A stretch of 64,000 nt of DNA from Paralvinella palmiformis (GCA_025642065.1 JAODUP010000318.1:246001-310000); one strand, 5' to 3'. Positions 44,956 to 56,462 are shown, counted from the stretch's first letter. Notes: generated by a model not told the origin, from the letters alone. Program-made: numbers and translations.

Positions 44956-45086
44956 GATGATGATTGATGTTTTACGGCCACGTTTGTGCACATGGTAATG
45001 AAGCGAAGTTAAAGATGAAACACCCTTCAGATATGCCCACGCCGGGATTCGAACTCAGGTAGTCGAACGGGCTACCAGCTAGACCC
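44956..45086 (-). mobile_element. SINE-A1 copy, internally deleted
   Basis: Tail and ggccacgtttgtgcacatgg, then directly taatgaagcgaagtt: the taggctaaatgggccgag block is missing. B box cgggattcgaactcagg and part of the head remain. Confidence 0.85.
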
Positions 45087-45302
45087 TGATTTCTCAACAG
45101 AGCATCCTGTGGGCAATAGTTTTGTAAATTTTAGTCCGGTGTAAAATGCCGCCATCATTGTTTAGGAATGAAAGTTCCGCAAACTACGTTCGATATGGAA
45201 GGGTTTAATGGAATATCATCAGCCTGCCCCTTATCAAGGTAGACAGATAGCTTCGTCGATAAGACACGGATAACTATTATTATTATTATAAAACTTTGTC
45301 GA

Positions 45303-45473
45303 GATGATTGATGTTTTACAGCCACTTTTGTGCACATGATAGGCCAAATTGGCCGAGTGACCTCCAAAGGTAATGAAGCGAAGTCAAAGATGAAACACCC
45401 TTCAGATATGCCCACTCCGGGATCCAACTCAAGAGGTAGAGATCTGTGGTCCAACGCGCTACCAGTTAGACCA
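45303..45473 (-). mobile_element. SINE-A1 copy
   Basis: Nearly complete minus-strand copy (cagccacttttgtgcacatg, agatgaaacacccttcag, head ending ccagttagacca). The B-box region is altered to gggatccaactc. Confidence 0.85.
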
Positions 45474-45574
45474 GTGAAAACCAGACAGAACGTAAGGATA
45501 TGTGTTTTAGTAAGGATTTGCGCCTATAATGGCGATATGCGTTGTATACTCCCTTGGGAGTGGAGGTGATGATG

Positions 45575-45690
45575 GATTGGAACAGGTCTGAGTCAGGGAT
45601 AATAATACCGTAAAATACCTTAGAGCAGCTATCTAGCTGAATAGGACGCTATATAAATATTGCATATTATTATATTATTATTATTAATAT
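45575..45690 (-). repeat. Dispersed repeat family G, minus copy next to exon 4
   Basis: Reverse complement of 42773-42895 (ggaacaggtctgagtcaggg, agctgaataggacgctatat). Its AT-rich end runs up to the splice acceptor of TNF ligand exon 4. Confidence 0.7.
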
Positions 45691-45705
45691 ATACCACCAT
45701 TTCAG

Positions 45706-46148
45706 AAACCCCAACACCGATAGTGACCTGGTTCCAAGACGGCATCGGCTGTAGAATCGGAGCATCGATCCAGTACGATAAGCGGAGAGGACAATTCCAG
45801 ATCGCCAGATCCGGAAACTACATCCTGTACAGCCACATGACGTTCCAGCCACCGCCGCACATCGTCTACCGACGACAAAGGGACGGAAAGGGCCTGGAAT
45901 TCACCTTTGAACACGTCGTCGGCGCCAAACGGCGCGGCGAGGAAAGGGAAGTTCTGAAGGACCGGATTACCGTCACCTGTCCCACCGTGCAGCGATACGG
46001 GGGAAGGCCGCATCCGTGTCACGTGGCCGACCAGGCGGCCATCTTGTGGCTAGAAGCGGGTGATCAGTTGAAGGTCAAGGCCGCTCCCATTCAGTACGTA
46101 CTCGGTGACCTGAAGTCATCTTACTTCGGTTGCGTACTTCTGAATTAA
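45706..46148 (+). CDS. TNF ligand, exon 4 (TNF homology domain)
   Basis: Acceptor ataccaccatttcag; the frame continues from exon 3 and gives residues 140-286, ending in TAA. This is the receptor-binding jelly-roll domain. Visible TNF signatures: GQFQIARSGNYILYSHMTF closely follows the TNF family pattern (hydrophobic-x-I-x3-G-x-Y-hydrophobic2), and the extreme C-terminus SSYFGCVLLN matches the (S/T)(Y/F)FG...(K)L end strand. A Cys pair in ITVTCPTVQRY and GRPHPCHV is placed like the inter-loop disulphide of many TNF ligands. AILWLEAGDQLKVKA fits the w.l.aGD.l.v block. Codon use is GC-rich, unlike the flanking intron. The subfamily (TNF, FasL, EDA-like, etc.) cannot be decided from this. Confidence 0.9.
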
Positions 46149-46560
46149 ATATGGAAAGCCTCGCTTTGATAACTAAAACGATCGTAGCGCCCCTGTTGGA
46201 TATTTGGGATTATGCGACCCTCCCCCTGGTGATCGAATATACCTAGTATGACGTGGACGGTGGTATTATCGGGACAAAATAACGTCATAATACAATCAGC
46301 TAATGATGATCTATAGTTCTAGTGGCATTTTCATCTGAATTACGTACAATTAACGGTTTAACGGGGTAATCGTCTGAGTGCTACGAGGAAAAAAGACAGC
46401 TTGGCAGACGATATGGCTGGTAGCCTCATGCTCTTTGTGTGATGGACAGAACAGTCCCTAATATGGTGGAAACCACAAGCAATTTGTATATCAGTACCCT
46501 ATATATATTTGAGCTCCTGGAAACGCACAAGCAATGGTTCGTATAATATCATCATATCAT
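46149..46560. other. Presumed TNF ligand 3' UTR and downstream DNA
   Basis: No further coding. The nearest plain AATAAA is at 46951-46956, about 0.8 kb after the stop; an ATTAAA overlaps the stop codon. The true poly(A) site cannot be assigned. Confidence 0.4.
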
Positions 46561-46612
46561 CATTTAGCCTACCATGGGCACAAAAGTGGCCGTAAAACAT
46601 CAATCATCATGG
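46558..46612 (+). mobile_element. SINE-A1 3' end fragment
   Basis: catttagcctaccatgggca and caaaagtggccgtaaaacat, then caatcatcat. A 5'-truncated copy. Confidence 0.8.
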
Positions 46613-48020
46613 TAGGCTTCAAGGCCCTACAATGGCACAAAACGGCGTCTCAGGTGTTTACAGGATTTGTCTTGGTGGCATTGGAAACGAAAGTAGTCGG
46701 GTCACCCTACTTGAAAGTGGGTGGTAGAGGTCAAATGACCCGGATCCCGGCTACACTATATAATACTCGAGACAGAATATTATTTAACTGGAATCAAGTT
46801 TAAATTATTCAGGGTATATATATATATATATATATATATCAGCATATACATGGACTCAACATATAGAACTATACGGGTAAAGGTTAAAATGCTGGTTAAA
46901 AGATAACATTCTTATGTGAATTTAGATCCCGAAGCAAAACTTTTTACACCAATAAACAATATGTAATACAGAGTATGTGCCTATATATATATATATATAT
47001 ATATATTAGTATATTGAAAACATAATTTAGTATAAAAGTATTCATTGTATATAATGTGTTTAATTGTTGTTTGCTAATTTAATATTGGAGTATGTCTTTA
47101 TTCTGGGTCTTTATTTCAGTATTCTGGGTCTAAATACAATATTTATCCAAGAAAACATATTACGATATAGAATGACAGATACTGTGAATGGTGAAAATAG
47201 TAGTATTTCTTCCAAACAATGGTCTAACTGGTAGAGCTCATTTAGCAGACTTATGAAGAGCTTGATATGAGAAGATAAAGAGCAGATAATAACTGAAAAC
47301 TGCATCTTTTAATAAGCCCACTGTGGTACCAATAAAGTGGACACGCAAACAAAATTTTAGATCTTTATTTGCAAATTTTTATACATACTGAAAAATGTAA
47401 ACATTTGTATACAAGTTCATAAATGTATGTTATATATATATATATATATATAAAGTTGTTTACTTATTAAACATGTAACATGATCATTTAGAGTTATGTT
47501 ATGTTTTATTAAATAATACTGTGACAAGTATGACACGCTGTAAAGAATTCACCTCTCACATAAAACGTACAGTACTCGGCTGGTACTCACAAGTGAAACG
47601 GAGTACCGACAAGTTATGGAGTAAGGTACTCACTGTACAGAGATACAAATTAAATACGTGAATTAGAATCGTGACCGGAAGTCATGATGATGCACTGGCG
47701 TCGGTACAGTTTTCACGCCATCCTAGCATATGCATGAAACGAGGTAACCGGGGGGAAAACCCCATTACGGAGTTGATGCTATTGGCTAAGGCAATCATTT
47801 ATGTAGCCTTGCTTAGCACGGTCATTTAAATATATATGTGTATATTTTTAAATTATATAAAAAAACCTTAAGAACAAAGACTAGCGCTACCACCTTAGCT
47901 AGGCACTGCCAAATATTAAACGCTGAATCAGTGGAAGATTTTCTTTGAAATAACAAATACCCGGTTCCAGCGAGTCGGAACATCAACAAAGTCTGCTCCC
48001 CAAAGGAAGTCGGACGATCG
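46613..48020. other. AT-rich stretch, no gene recognised
   Basis: Contains (AT)n tracts at 46817-46838, 46983-47006 and 47432-47452. No exon-like frames were seen. Confidence 0.45.
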
Positions 48021-48029
48021 CGCCGAGGC

Positions 48030-48135
48030 TTTTATTCGAGGATGTAACATTCCACAGACCCGGGTATCATATATGCCAGGATTCAATCCAACCACCTGGG
48101 GTTCGGCAATGCGACGTGTTATCCACTGCACCACA
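48030..48135 (-). mobile_element. SINE-B-like head fragment
   Basis: On the minus strand, ggtgcagtggataacacgtc and a B-box-like ggttggattgaatcc at tRNA-like spacing. Confidence 0.45.
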
Positions 48136-48224
48136 GAAGCAAAATTCGTACCCAGTGAGGAATGTCAATGTTAAAATGAACCGAAATATCAATTTGAGTA
48201 CGTAATGGATTGTTCCGATTTGAC

Positions 48225-48385
48225 TTGTTTAACCTCGGTGGTGATCACACCTATGGGGTTTACGGCCGAGGGACCACTTCACGGGGCAACGTAACGTACA
48301 GACACACGTGCGATCCGGATTCGAACCCAGAGTCTGGAGGTTTGTAGCACAGTGCTCTACCGACTGTGCCATCGGAACGCCATCT
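48225..48385 (-). mobile_element. SINE-B copy
   Basis: Minus-strand head cacagtcggtagagcactgt, B box tgggttcgaatccgg, then cacgtgtgtctgtacgttac and a body. A classic tRNA-derived head. Confidence 0.7.
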
Positions 48386-48720
48386 GAGTAAGTAATGGAA
48401 AACTCGAGAGTCATATGGTATGTTTGAATGCGCCGTTTAGCATCAGTGCTGGTCACACGCGGGGCATATTCTAGGGATCATTTCTTACACAAACAGCTCC
48501 TAAACACAATCAATAACCAGAGCCCGTGATGATGGTATGACAGTACGATTGTGAGCACAGACACTGAAGCAAGCACATCGTGAAACGCTTAACGTAAGAA
48601 TGGCGTCTGAAAGGGCCAACTTTAATTTAATTTAGTACTCCAAAACAGTGTCCTATTTGAAATAATGAAATATAATAGGAATGGGGTACTCAGGCATACA
48701 CGCATAGGAGTAAATAAATG

Positions 48721-49110
48721 AGTTAGTTGATGAGAGAGGGGGGGGGGAAGGCGTGGAACATCAACCAGACAGGGTACAGTGTATAGTTGATGAGAGAGAG
48801 AGAGAGGGGGGAGGTAGAGAATATAATACTGACAGCGTGGAACATCAACCAGACAGGGTACAGTGTATAGTTGATGAGAGAGAGGGGGGGGAGGTAGAGA
48901 ATATAATACTGACAGCGTGGAACATCAACCAGACAGGGTACAGTGTATAGTTGATGAGAGAGAGAGGGGAGGTAGAGAATATAATACTGACAGCGTGGAA
49001 CATCAACCAGACAGGGTACAGTGTATAGTTGATGAGAGAGAGGGGGGGGGAGGAGGTAGAGAATATAATACTGACAGCGTGGAACATCAACCAGACAGGG
49101 TACAGTGTAT
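48721..49110. repeat. Tandem repeat, about 4.5 units of 78-84 bp
   Basis: Units start gcgtggaacatcaaccagac at 48751, 48835, 48915, 48993 and 49077. Unit length varies only in an internal (GA)n-G(n) run; the rest is identical by eye, which suggests recent expansion. Confidence 0.95.
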
Positions 49111-50190
49111 GGGAGTATCCAGGATTTAGCCGACTCCAGAGTTTAAATATATTTTACAGGCGTACCACCATCATTACCTGAACTTTTAACAAGCACAGAC
49201 ACCGCTACCGAGTAAATAACAGACATTATTTCATACACACATACACATGGATTGAAAGCTTGTTAATTGGTGGACCAATCTCTACTTATCTGTTAGCATA
49301 ATTGAAGATAAAGCTCTGAGCAGACCCACAATCTACTTCTGTTTAACAGGTTTTTATATTAAACAAACGTTTGAATGAGCTAATAGTCCACAAACATATC
49401 TCTCTCTCTTCGTCCTAATTACACGAGGTCACATTCCCGAGACGACATCAATACCTGTGCGACTTTGACATGGCAAACATTTACACGGTGCAAATTAAAG
49501 GCCACTTATTATTATAGCACATTGTAAATCAAACTACGTCCTTAGATCAGCCCAAGGTCTGACTGGCAAGCCACTGGAACGAATACACGGTGCGTGCATG
49601 CGAGCCGAGATCGTTATTCGACGTGTGAGAATGACGTTGACGTGTGTGTGTGTTTGTGTAAAAGGCCAACAACCTTAAACAATCAGTCCACATCATGTAA
49701 TGGTGTAGAGGGTAGTATTATTCTTCTGTAAATAAAATGTAAATGAAGGTGTTTAGGTCAGCATGGGTAATGGCTATCTGTGTAACCGGATGATGGTTCA
49801 ATAATATGGGATATAATTGTGTATGTGGGATAATTGTGGGCACTTAGAAACAAACAAATTATATCCTGAAGTGTATCCCAGACACAAACCAAAAGATCAC
49901 AATTGATAATAATACAGAGGTGTGACAAGAATATCATCTTTTAAAAGAATATTAAGAATGTCATGAAATAAAAAGTTGACTTTAGAAACACATCCTTGAG
50001 GTGATTAAATCAAAAATAACAATTGTTACTGAAATATGAAAACAACACAATACTTATGGGTCTCATACTGTAAATGAGAAAATTAAAATGCTTGATAATG
50101 ATAGTGAATGGCAGTCTAAGAAATGGCAGTGAATGAAAATTATAGACAGCCCATGGGGTTGATGTGAAAAGAGTGGGCCAGGGTCACTGA
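49111..50190. other. No gene recognised
   Basis: AT-rich DNA without exon-like frames. Confidence 0.4.
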
Positions 50191-50194
50191 AGAG

Positions 50195-50310
50195 TTGAGT
50201 CGTTTAGCCTCAATGCTGGTCACACTTGGGATATAGAGGGAAGCATCCCACCACCTCAGGCATGAGCTAGACTCTAACTCACAACATGCAGGTCACAGGT
50301 TGACATTAAG
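50195..50310 (-). mobile_element. SINE-B fragment
   Basis: tcgtttagcctcaatgctgg and a degraded minus-strand B-box/head (gcatgttgtgagttagagtc). It resembles the copy at 48225-48385. Confidence 0.4.
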
Positions 50311-50574
50311 TTTTATCATTAACTTGCCACGTTGAGCAAGTAATGTAAAAATAAGGTTGCCAAAAATAAAAGTTGTCATACATCTGGAGCTGCCACACTT
50401 ACCACCCAGTTGTGTTAAGACTTCTGGGAAGCAAGTTGTGAATCGTTGCATCTCCTCTTGGTGCAACTGCACTGAGATATGCCATTGGGCTACGTGTTCT
50501 GCCAGACTAGACGACCATTTGTTGTTTTGAATGTATGAACGGAACCAATTTTCGAATGATTAAGACAGAAAGTT

Positions 50575-50706
50575 GTTGACATGTTGGACAACCGACAGTA
50601 GCTTTGAGCTTGCTCAAGATCACGATCAGGTTGCTCGTGGCAATTGGGCAAGCGTTAATGTCAAACTTAGGGCACTGCTCTAACCACTGGGCCATCAGAA
50701 CATCCT
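50575..50706 (-). mobile_element. SINE-B head with diverged body
   Basis: Minus-strand gatggcccagtggttagagc followed by agtgccctaag. The rest of the body is not alignable by eye. Confidence 0.5.
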
Positions 50707-51425
50707 AGGGTAGATAAGGATAACACCAGACTATCACATCTCACAAAAGCTAGATTCACAGAAATAAAGTCTTTTATCACATACTATCTAATAGTAACTC
50801 TAACTCACACACACACATCTTTACTGAGATTTGGGTCCCCAGACTGTCAGCTGGGATACCAATTGCTGATCGTTATCCAGGTATGGCCATATATGTGGAA
50901 AACATACTGTGGGTACCTCAGCATGAACGTTAAGACCATTCCAATAAAGTACTCTGACAAGTCACTTGATAATAAGCTTACTCCATTTACGGTTCACCTT
51001 TTGTAGTACCCAATATCAGGTGGATTACGGTATCATTTACCCATTGATTGCTAGAAGATACCATAGCTTTAATCTACAGTATGAAAATAATATTTTATGG
51101 AAACTTTCACCTGCTGCTTATTGCAAATTCCAGCTTCGGGCACACCACCAACTTGGTATCCATAAATCCCCAGCTTAGAATTTTTGCAGCAGATTAATAT
51201 TTAATTATTGCTCATTAAAAAGCAACATTCCCCACACACATCATCAACATCTGGAGAATTCAGACAGACTGATACAAGTATATAATTGGCTAATGTTAAA
51301 TTGTTACACTCATAATAGTACCACATCATGTGGGTCAACACTGGGTTTACGAATCGATATAACTGTTTGTCATAATGTGTATCAGGCTGAACAATCATAA
51401 CGCAACAGAATATTATTTCTGTGTG

Positions 51426-51463
<38 letters not shown>

Positions 51464-53350
51464 CACATACACATATATCTTCTCCATAGACACACATGAT
51501 ATGATACTAATGTAACAAGTCTACTCAAAACCAGTTCTGAGTTTTATAAAATCAGAAAGAACCTGTTTTATCAGTGTCAACTTCGTCAAGTGACTTACTG
51601 CAAAGTTTCATGTTAATACTTTGACACTGGAGGATGCAGTTATTAGATGATACATTCACTGCTCTGATCTTAAAATGGTTTTGCAACACAATAAAGAGAA
51701 TCCCTGACTGTCCTACAGTAATTAAGCAGTGAAATAAACCTGTCTTAAGCCTGAATAGGTAAAGTATCTGATCCAGGCCTCAAGAAATCTAGCTGCTAAC
51801 TCCATTTATATTAATATATACAACTTTACATACTTAGGACTTGTCCTTACAAGATATTATTTTTCAGATGTTCAAAAGTCTGAACTAATTTTTGGCACAA
51901 GGTGATCACTCCGGCTGAAATAAGTATACCAGATCTATGCGAATATAGATTCATATAGATGACTGAATACATACATACATGCCCGTCATTATGACATGAC
52001 AGCACCACCTATGGTGTTACTTCACCTGGCTACAAACCCATTCAAGATGTCTAACTTCAGATATGTTCACCGGAGTGATTATAATCATTGGGATACATGT
52101 TTTCAACAATTTTGTGAATGCGAATATTAATTTAATTCTGCACGAAAGGCATGTCTGCATCGTGGGGGAAAGTGGATGGTGACACAAAGCTCGTTATGAA
52201 CTATATCAATTATGAACACAAAATTTGACAACATGTTATGAGTTGGAGTTATGTATGATAAACACATCTATATACATGAGTATTGTTGTCAAGATACGGC
52301 CATGTTAGAGGCCTGAAAAACATCCAGTTGATACCGAGGACAACCAATACAGACTACACGGTACACCCTCGTATGGCATACAAACTAAATTCTGTACATC
52401 CTAATAATTGTATATAACCTACACATTACATATACTATAGCCACAAGCCCTGAGCCATAGCCATCTCAAATACATAATATCAACTCAACCATCAAGCTTT
52501 ACCATATTACATTAACCAAAACATTGCATATGTCCTTACATCATTTCAATACACCATGATTCAAGGCTACTACTATACCTACTAATATCACTATTACTAT
52601 TACTACTACTAATATATATATATTTGTATTATGTATGTATGTAACATTGTAAGTATGTATAAATCATAAATGGCCTAATACTGTGCATGTTTTAAAATCA
52701 GCGAGGGCCATTTATAAAGTCTATTAAATAACTGATATGATCGAAGATAAACATTTATATATGATGATATCAAATTATGACAGATATACAATTGTCATGT
52801 TGTTTACAACAATAGACAGAATAGTACATCACTACATGTCTTTAGACAATAAGACACGGTTTATAGATTTTATTAGTAGTACTGGGCGAATACCAGAAAC
52901 GATACTACCACTCACTACTGCCTGCACTCAATGTGTAAGTCGTGTAAGCTTTGATCGGTCAAATTCGCCTATCTGATGCGCTGACTGACACCGTCGGCAC
53001 GCACTGACAGCTAATAAACAGAGAGGGTACAACCAATATGGGCACCCACAAACCGGGGCGTATTATCGCCTCAATAGAACGGGTCATTCTCTTCACATCA
53101 ACAAACGACTACTACATACACTATATCAAATCTTTCTCGAACAGCGCAAGTGGTACGAGAAATATCGCGTATATTTGACCACAACCACGCACAACACCTC
53201 GAAAACCGACGTAGATTGCTGTAGGCGATAAATTTCAGCTTGGCTCTTCCTCCATGGCAGGCTCGCTTCCTTGCCAATTCGTTAGGTGTCACCACGCGTG
53301 CGTACTCGCCAGATGGCGCCAAATCAGCTCAGACATTTCGTGCGCCGGAC
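50707..53350. other. Gene-poor stretch downstream of the UNC93-like gene
   Basis: AT-rich, with an (AT)n tract at 51431-51460. The part from about 52870 to 53354 may be the UNC93-like 3' UTR; a TTTATT (AATAAA on the minus strand) at 52869-52874 is a possible poly(A) signal. CTCF-like motifs lie at 53283-53295 and 53308-53320. Confidence 0.4.
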
Positions 53351-53354
53351 TTAT

Positions 53355-53587
53355 TTAAGATCTGACGGCCTCTCTGTACCTCTGGGCGTCTTCCTTCCTA
53401 AGTTGGTACTCGACGACAACGTACAATAGAATACTAAGGATAAGAAGACTGATTAAGACGTACAGCTTCGCTGCCACGCACACGTGAGCTCCCATAGCAA
53501 ACGCCAGGGCGGCGCCAAGACCTTGTAGCATACGGAAGTTCTGGAACGCCACGTCGTGATCATCGGGACAACTAAGATTGACTAAAA
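53355..53587 (-). CDS. UNC93-like membrane protein, last exon
   Basis: Minus-strand terminal exon after acceptor catatttcag at 53588. It completes the split Phe codon left by the previous exon and encodes 76 more residues to TAA. It reads PDDHDVAFQNFRMLQGLGAA, then two hydrophobic segments (LGAALAFAMGAHVCV and KLYVLISLLILSILLYVVVE), then a basic/acidic tail ending REAVRS. The spacing from WQTQ in the preceding exon to AFQNFRMLQGLG matches the aFanyrlwqslGfa region of UNC-93A-type proteins (major facilitator superfamily; ion-channel regulators or trafficking proteins in known members). Function in this animal is inferred from family only. Confidence 0.8.
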
Positions 53588-53736
53588 CTGAAATATGAAA
53601 AAAAAAGTCTATTATTTCAAATTAATATTTTACTGTAAAGTAAGAAAAAAGAAAAAGAATACTAGTACATAATGATGATTACGAGGAAGATGATAATGAC
53701 ATGATGATGATGATATTATAATTATTATTATTTACA

Positions 53737-53977
53737 ACAACAACAACATCACCAACAACAACATCACCAACAACAACATCACCAACAACAACATCACCAA
53801 CAACAACATCACCAACAACAACATCACCAACAACAACATCACCAACAACAACATCACCAACAACATCACCAACAACAACATCACCAACAACAACATCACC
53901 AACAACAACATCACCAACAACAACATCAACCAACAACACCAACAACAACATCACCAACAACAACATCACCAACAACA
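53737..53977. repeat. 15-bp minisatellite, about 16 units
   Basis: Unit caacaacaacatcac, with one unit shortened by 3 bp and small variants near 53930. It lies in the intron between the two UNC93-like exons. Confidence 0.95.
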
Positions 53978-54122
53978 ATAACAGCTATAGATATCAACAA
54001 ATATTATCAAACGTTATATCATTGTGAGAAAGCAATGTTGTACATGATATTTGTACAGTGAGTACACCGTACACAGACATATTAACGTCTTTTGTGACGA
54101 CGATAACACATCTCGTACTTAC

Positions 54123-54390
54123 AGTTACACTGAGTCTGCCAGATGGCGTCACAGAGCCCCCACAGAGCGGAAACGACGAAGAACACCGGAAATAGCGTCT
54201 TGTCGGGGATCCAGACCAGAAGGAAGACCATGATCCCGATATGGAGGATGCTGCCCACGCCGATTATCGCCTCACGAGGTAGATTCCTAGCCACGATCCC
54301 AATCAGGATTGAGAAGAGCGAGTTGGACATTCCTAGTGTTATCATGTTATAGCCGACGTTCTCAATCCCGATGGTACAAGTTATGTAGGA
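54123..54390 (-). CDS. UNC93-like membrane protein, penultimate exon
   Basis: Bounded by acceptor tcctatttcag (54391) and donor gtaagt (54122); 268 nt, entering in phase 0 and leaving one base that the last exon completes. It reads SYITCTIGIENVGYNMITLG, then MSNSLFSILIGIVARNLPRE, then two more hydrophobic segments ending ALWGLCDAIWQTQCN. The ksYv.Ct.Gi...Gy.mi and ALWG..DA.WQtQ blocks are characteristic of UNC-93A-like proteins. About three membrane helices are encoded here. The earlier two-thirds of the protein (roughly 290 residues in relatives) must lie at higher coordinates; I could not find those exons up to 64000. Confidence 0.82.
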
Positions 54391-54424
54391 CTGAAATAGG
54401 AAAACACAGGAATTACGTCGACGT

Positions 54425-54562
54425 GTGTTACGGAGACTAATTTTAAATAAATTTTATAATTTAGAATATATGGCATGTTCGGTGGAGAAAACCTCGTCAG
54501 TTGCCTGGTACTATATTGTCACAGCCGAGGCGCGGACCTGCGACCTCCTGCACAGAAATACT
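54425..54562 (-). repeat. Repeat family C copy
   Basis: Shares ttacggagactaatttta, atggcatgttcggtgga, aaaacctcgtcagttgcc and gcgacctcctgcacag in order with 23530-23695. Confidence 0.8.
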
Positions 54563-56090
54563 GGGAATTACCGGGAAATACTGGGAATTACCGGGAAATA
54601 GGGGGAATTATTGGGAAATTCAATTGAGTCATGAAAAAACTCTATATTATCATGATCTGCTAAACAAGGCAAAGACCCCCCAAATTGTTAATTGAGCCCC
54701 CAATTGAAAGTGACACTGGGTGGGGGATGATCTCCAATCCCCAAACACTAGATTCACCGTTGAAATCACATACTGGCATATGACTGGAATACCTACTCCG
54801 AGTAGTTTATATTCCAAGTCGGATTGTCATGGAAGAAATATTTGTGAATTAAAAAATTAATAGTGGATTTAATTTGTTTGCCCGTTCTAAACATTGAACG
54901 GGGGTAAATTTCTAAATAGCAATATCTCTATATAGATTACAGGTATGCTGTGTGATGGTGTCACAGTGTTGTGGCGGATAGCTAGTAGTGTCCATACTGG
55001 TGAGAAATCCTACTTCATCTTTGCTATTGATACAAGTACTAACAGGAAAACTGCACATTATTGTGCAACCCTCGCAAGGGATACTATGCAGATTGCTGCA
55101 GAGTCGTTTGGCTGTAATGTTACAGCAGTTGTGACAGACAATGAGAGGAAGATGAACTCCATGCGCAAAAATCTGAAGGAAGATAATCCTAGTTTGACTG
55201 TCTATGGATGCTCGTCTCACTGGCTAAATCTGCTGGGACAAAATGTCATACCATCTCGAGTTATTAGTCAGATTGCGGAAGTAAACAAGTATTTCCGAAA
55301 CCACCATGTGCCATACGCTTTATTGTCAGAGACCACTGGGTCAGTGAAACTTCAACTGCTCAACGACACACGTTGGAATAGTCAATTGACATGTGTTGAT
55401 ATATACATTAGGTATAGGCCCTTCATGCTTCTCGTTATTGCCCAGAATGAAGACCTCATTGATCTGAGAATACGAAACCTGGCCCACAACGTTGGTCTCT
55501 ATATAGTGAAGCCAAGCATCTGGAAGAGCAGCTCAAACCTATTGTTGTGGCAGTGGATAGCCTACAATCAGACACAGCTACAATTACAGATGCTTGTGAG
55601 CAGTGGTGTGCCATTCTCTTACATACAGACAATGTGCTGGAACCTCACAAAGCCAAAATCACAGAGAGATTTAACCAAGCTATGACACCTACACATTATC
55701 TCGCCAACATGCTTCACCCAATCTACCGTGGTAGAAATCTACGTCCGGAACATATAGAGACTGCTCAAAAGTATGTATTAGAGGAAAATAGAGAGCTCCT
55801 ACCAGAACTGTGTCGTCTCCAGACAGATGATATTACTCTGCCTAAGGCACTGGGACGTGATGTGAACATGTTCAATAAATATATATACTGATACACATTA
55901 AGTTTCTTAATTGTATTATCATAACATGAAGGAATGATATCTTGGTTAGTTATAAAAAATAACAATGAATGGAAGAGCGAAACTGAAAAATATTACATTA
56001 ATAATGTGCACAAATTTTATTTCCCGGTAGATCTATTTCCCACTTAATATTGGAGTATTGGACAGGGCGGTATTTACCGGGAAATACCAC
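54558..56090 (+). mobile_element. hAT-type DNA transposon relic
   Basis: A broken transposase frame (54936-55891) flanked on both sides by repeated (t)taccgggaaat motifs: two perfect copies and variants at 54558-54620, and copies in both orientations at about 56020-56090. Clustered subterminal repeats are typical of hAT elements. Exact termini and target duplication could not be fixed. Confidence 0.6.
54936..55891 (+). pseudogene. hAT/DUF659-type transposase, frameshifted
   Basis: The first frame (to 55685) reads MLCDGVTVLWRIASS, TAHYCATLARDTMQIAAESF, VTAVVTDNERKMNSMRKNL and GCSSHWLNLLGQNV, then LNDTRWNSQL. This is the DUF659/hAT RNase-H-like order, with the Asp of VVTDN, the C..H of CSSHWLNLL and the trailing R-W. 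Near 55505-55515 the homology moves to a second frame, KHLEEQLKPIVVAVDSLQSD through THYLANMLHPIYRGRNL, to a stop at 55891. A single frame break thus disables it. The N-terminal zinc-finger region and the C-terminal dimerisation end are missing, so it is also truncated. It would have moved DNA by cut-and-paste. Confidence 0.82.
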
Positions 56091-56460
56091 CAGGTAATTA
56101 CCACCCGTAGACCACGGAGGCGCCCCTTATTAAATGTACATTATTATTATTATAATTATAAATGAAATGTGAGAGATAGCATTCACGAAAATATGGGATT
56201 GGGATCGATGATAGGCTGATGCCATAGAGAAGGAAACGACAGTGATAGGATTGGAACAAAATAAAGGGATCAGATATTGGATTAATTTGTTTTGTTAGTA
56301 AACGGTACCGGGAATGAGATCGTAAATATAGGATTAAGATCCGCAAGAGGTGAAACTCGGATTAGGATTTCCGATGGGAACATCCGTACAGGCGCCGAAA
56401 ACAGATATATATATATAAATATGAGTATAGGATTAAGTCTGAGCTAATGTTATCTGTTTA
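55892..56460. other. No gene recognised; small SINE fragment
   Basis: A SINE-A1 head fragment on the minus strand lies at 56099-56126 (ccgtagaccacggaggcgcc). The rest is AT-rich without exon signals. Confidence 0.45.
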
Positions 56461-56462
56461 AG

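Noticed and set aside
45702..46022. 106-codon minus-strand frame
   Set aside because: It is the antisense shadow of the TNF domain exon, whose composition keeps the opposite strand open.
52737..52976. 79-codon plus-strand frame as a small gene
   Set aside because: AT-rich, no domain, no Kozak or splice support; probably chance, and it may lie in the antisense 3' region of the UNC93-like gene.
53679..53978. 99-codon frame of GDVVV repeats
   Set aside because: A minisatellite in an intron; open only because the unit is 15 bp.
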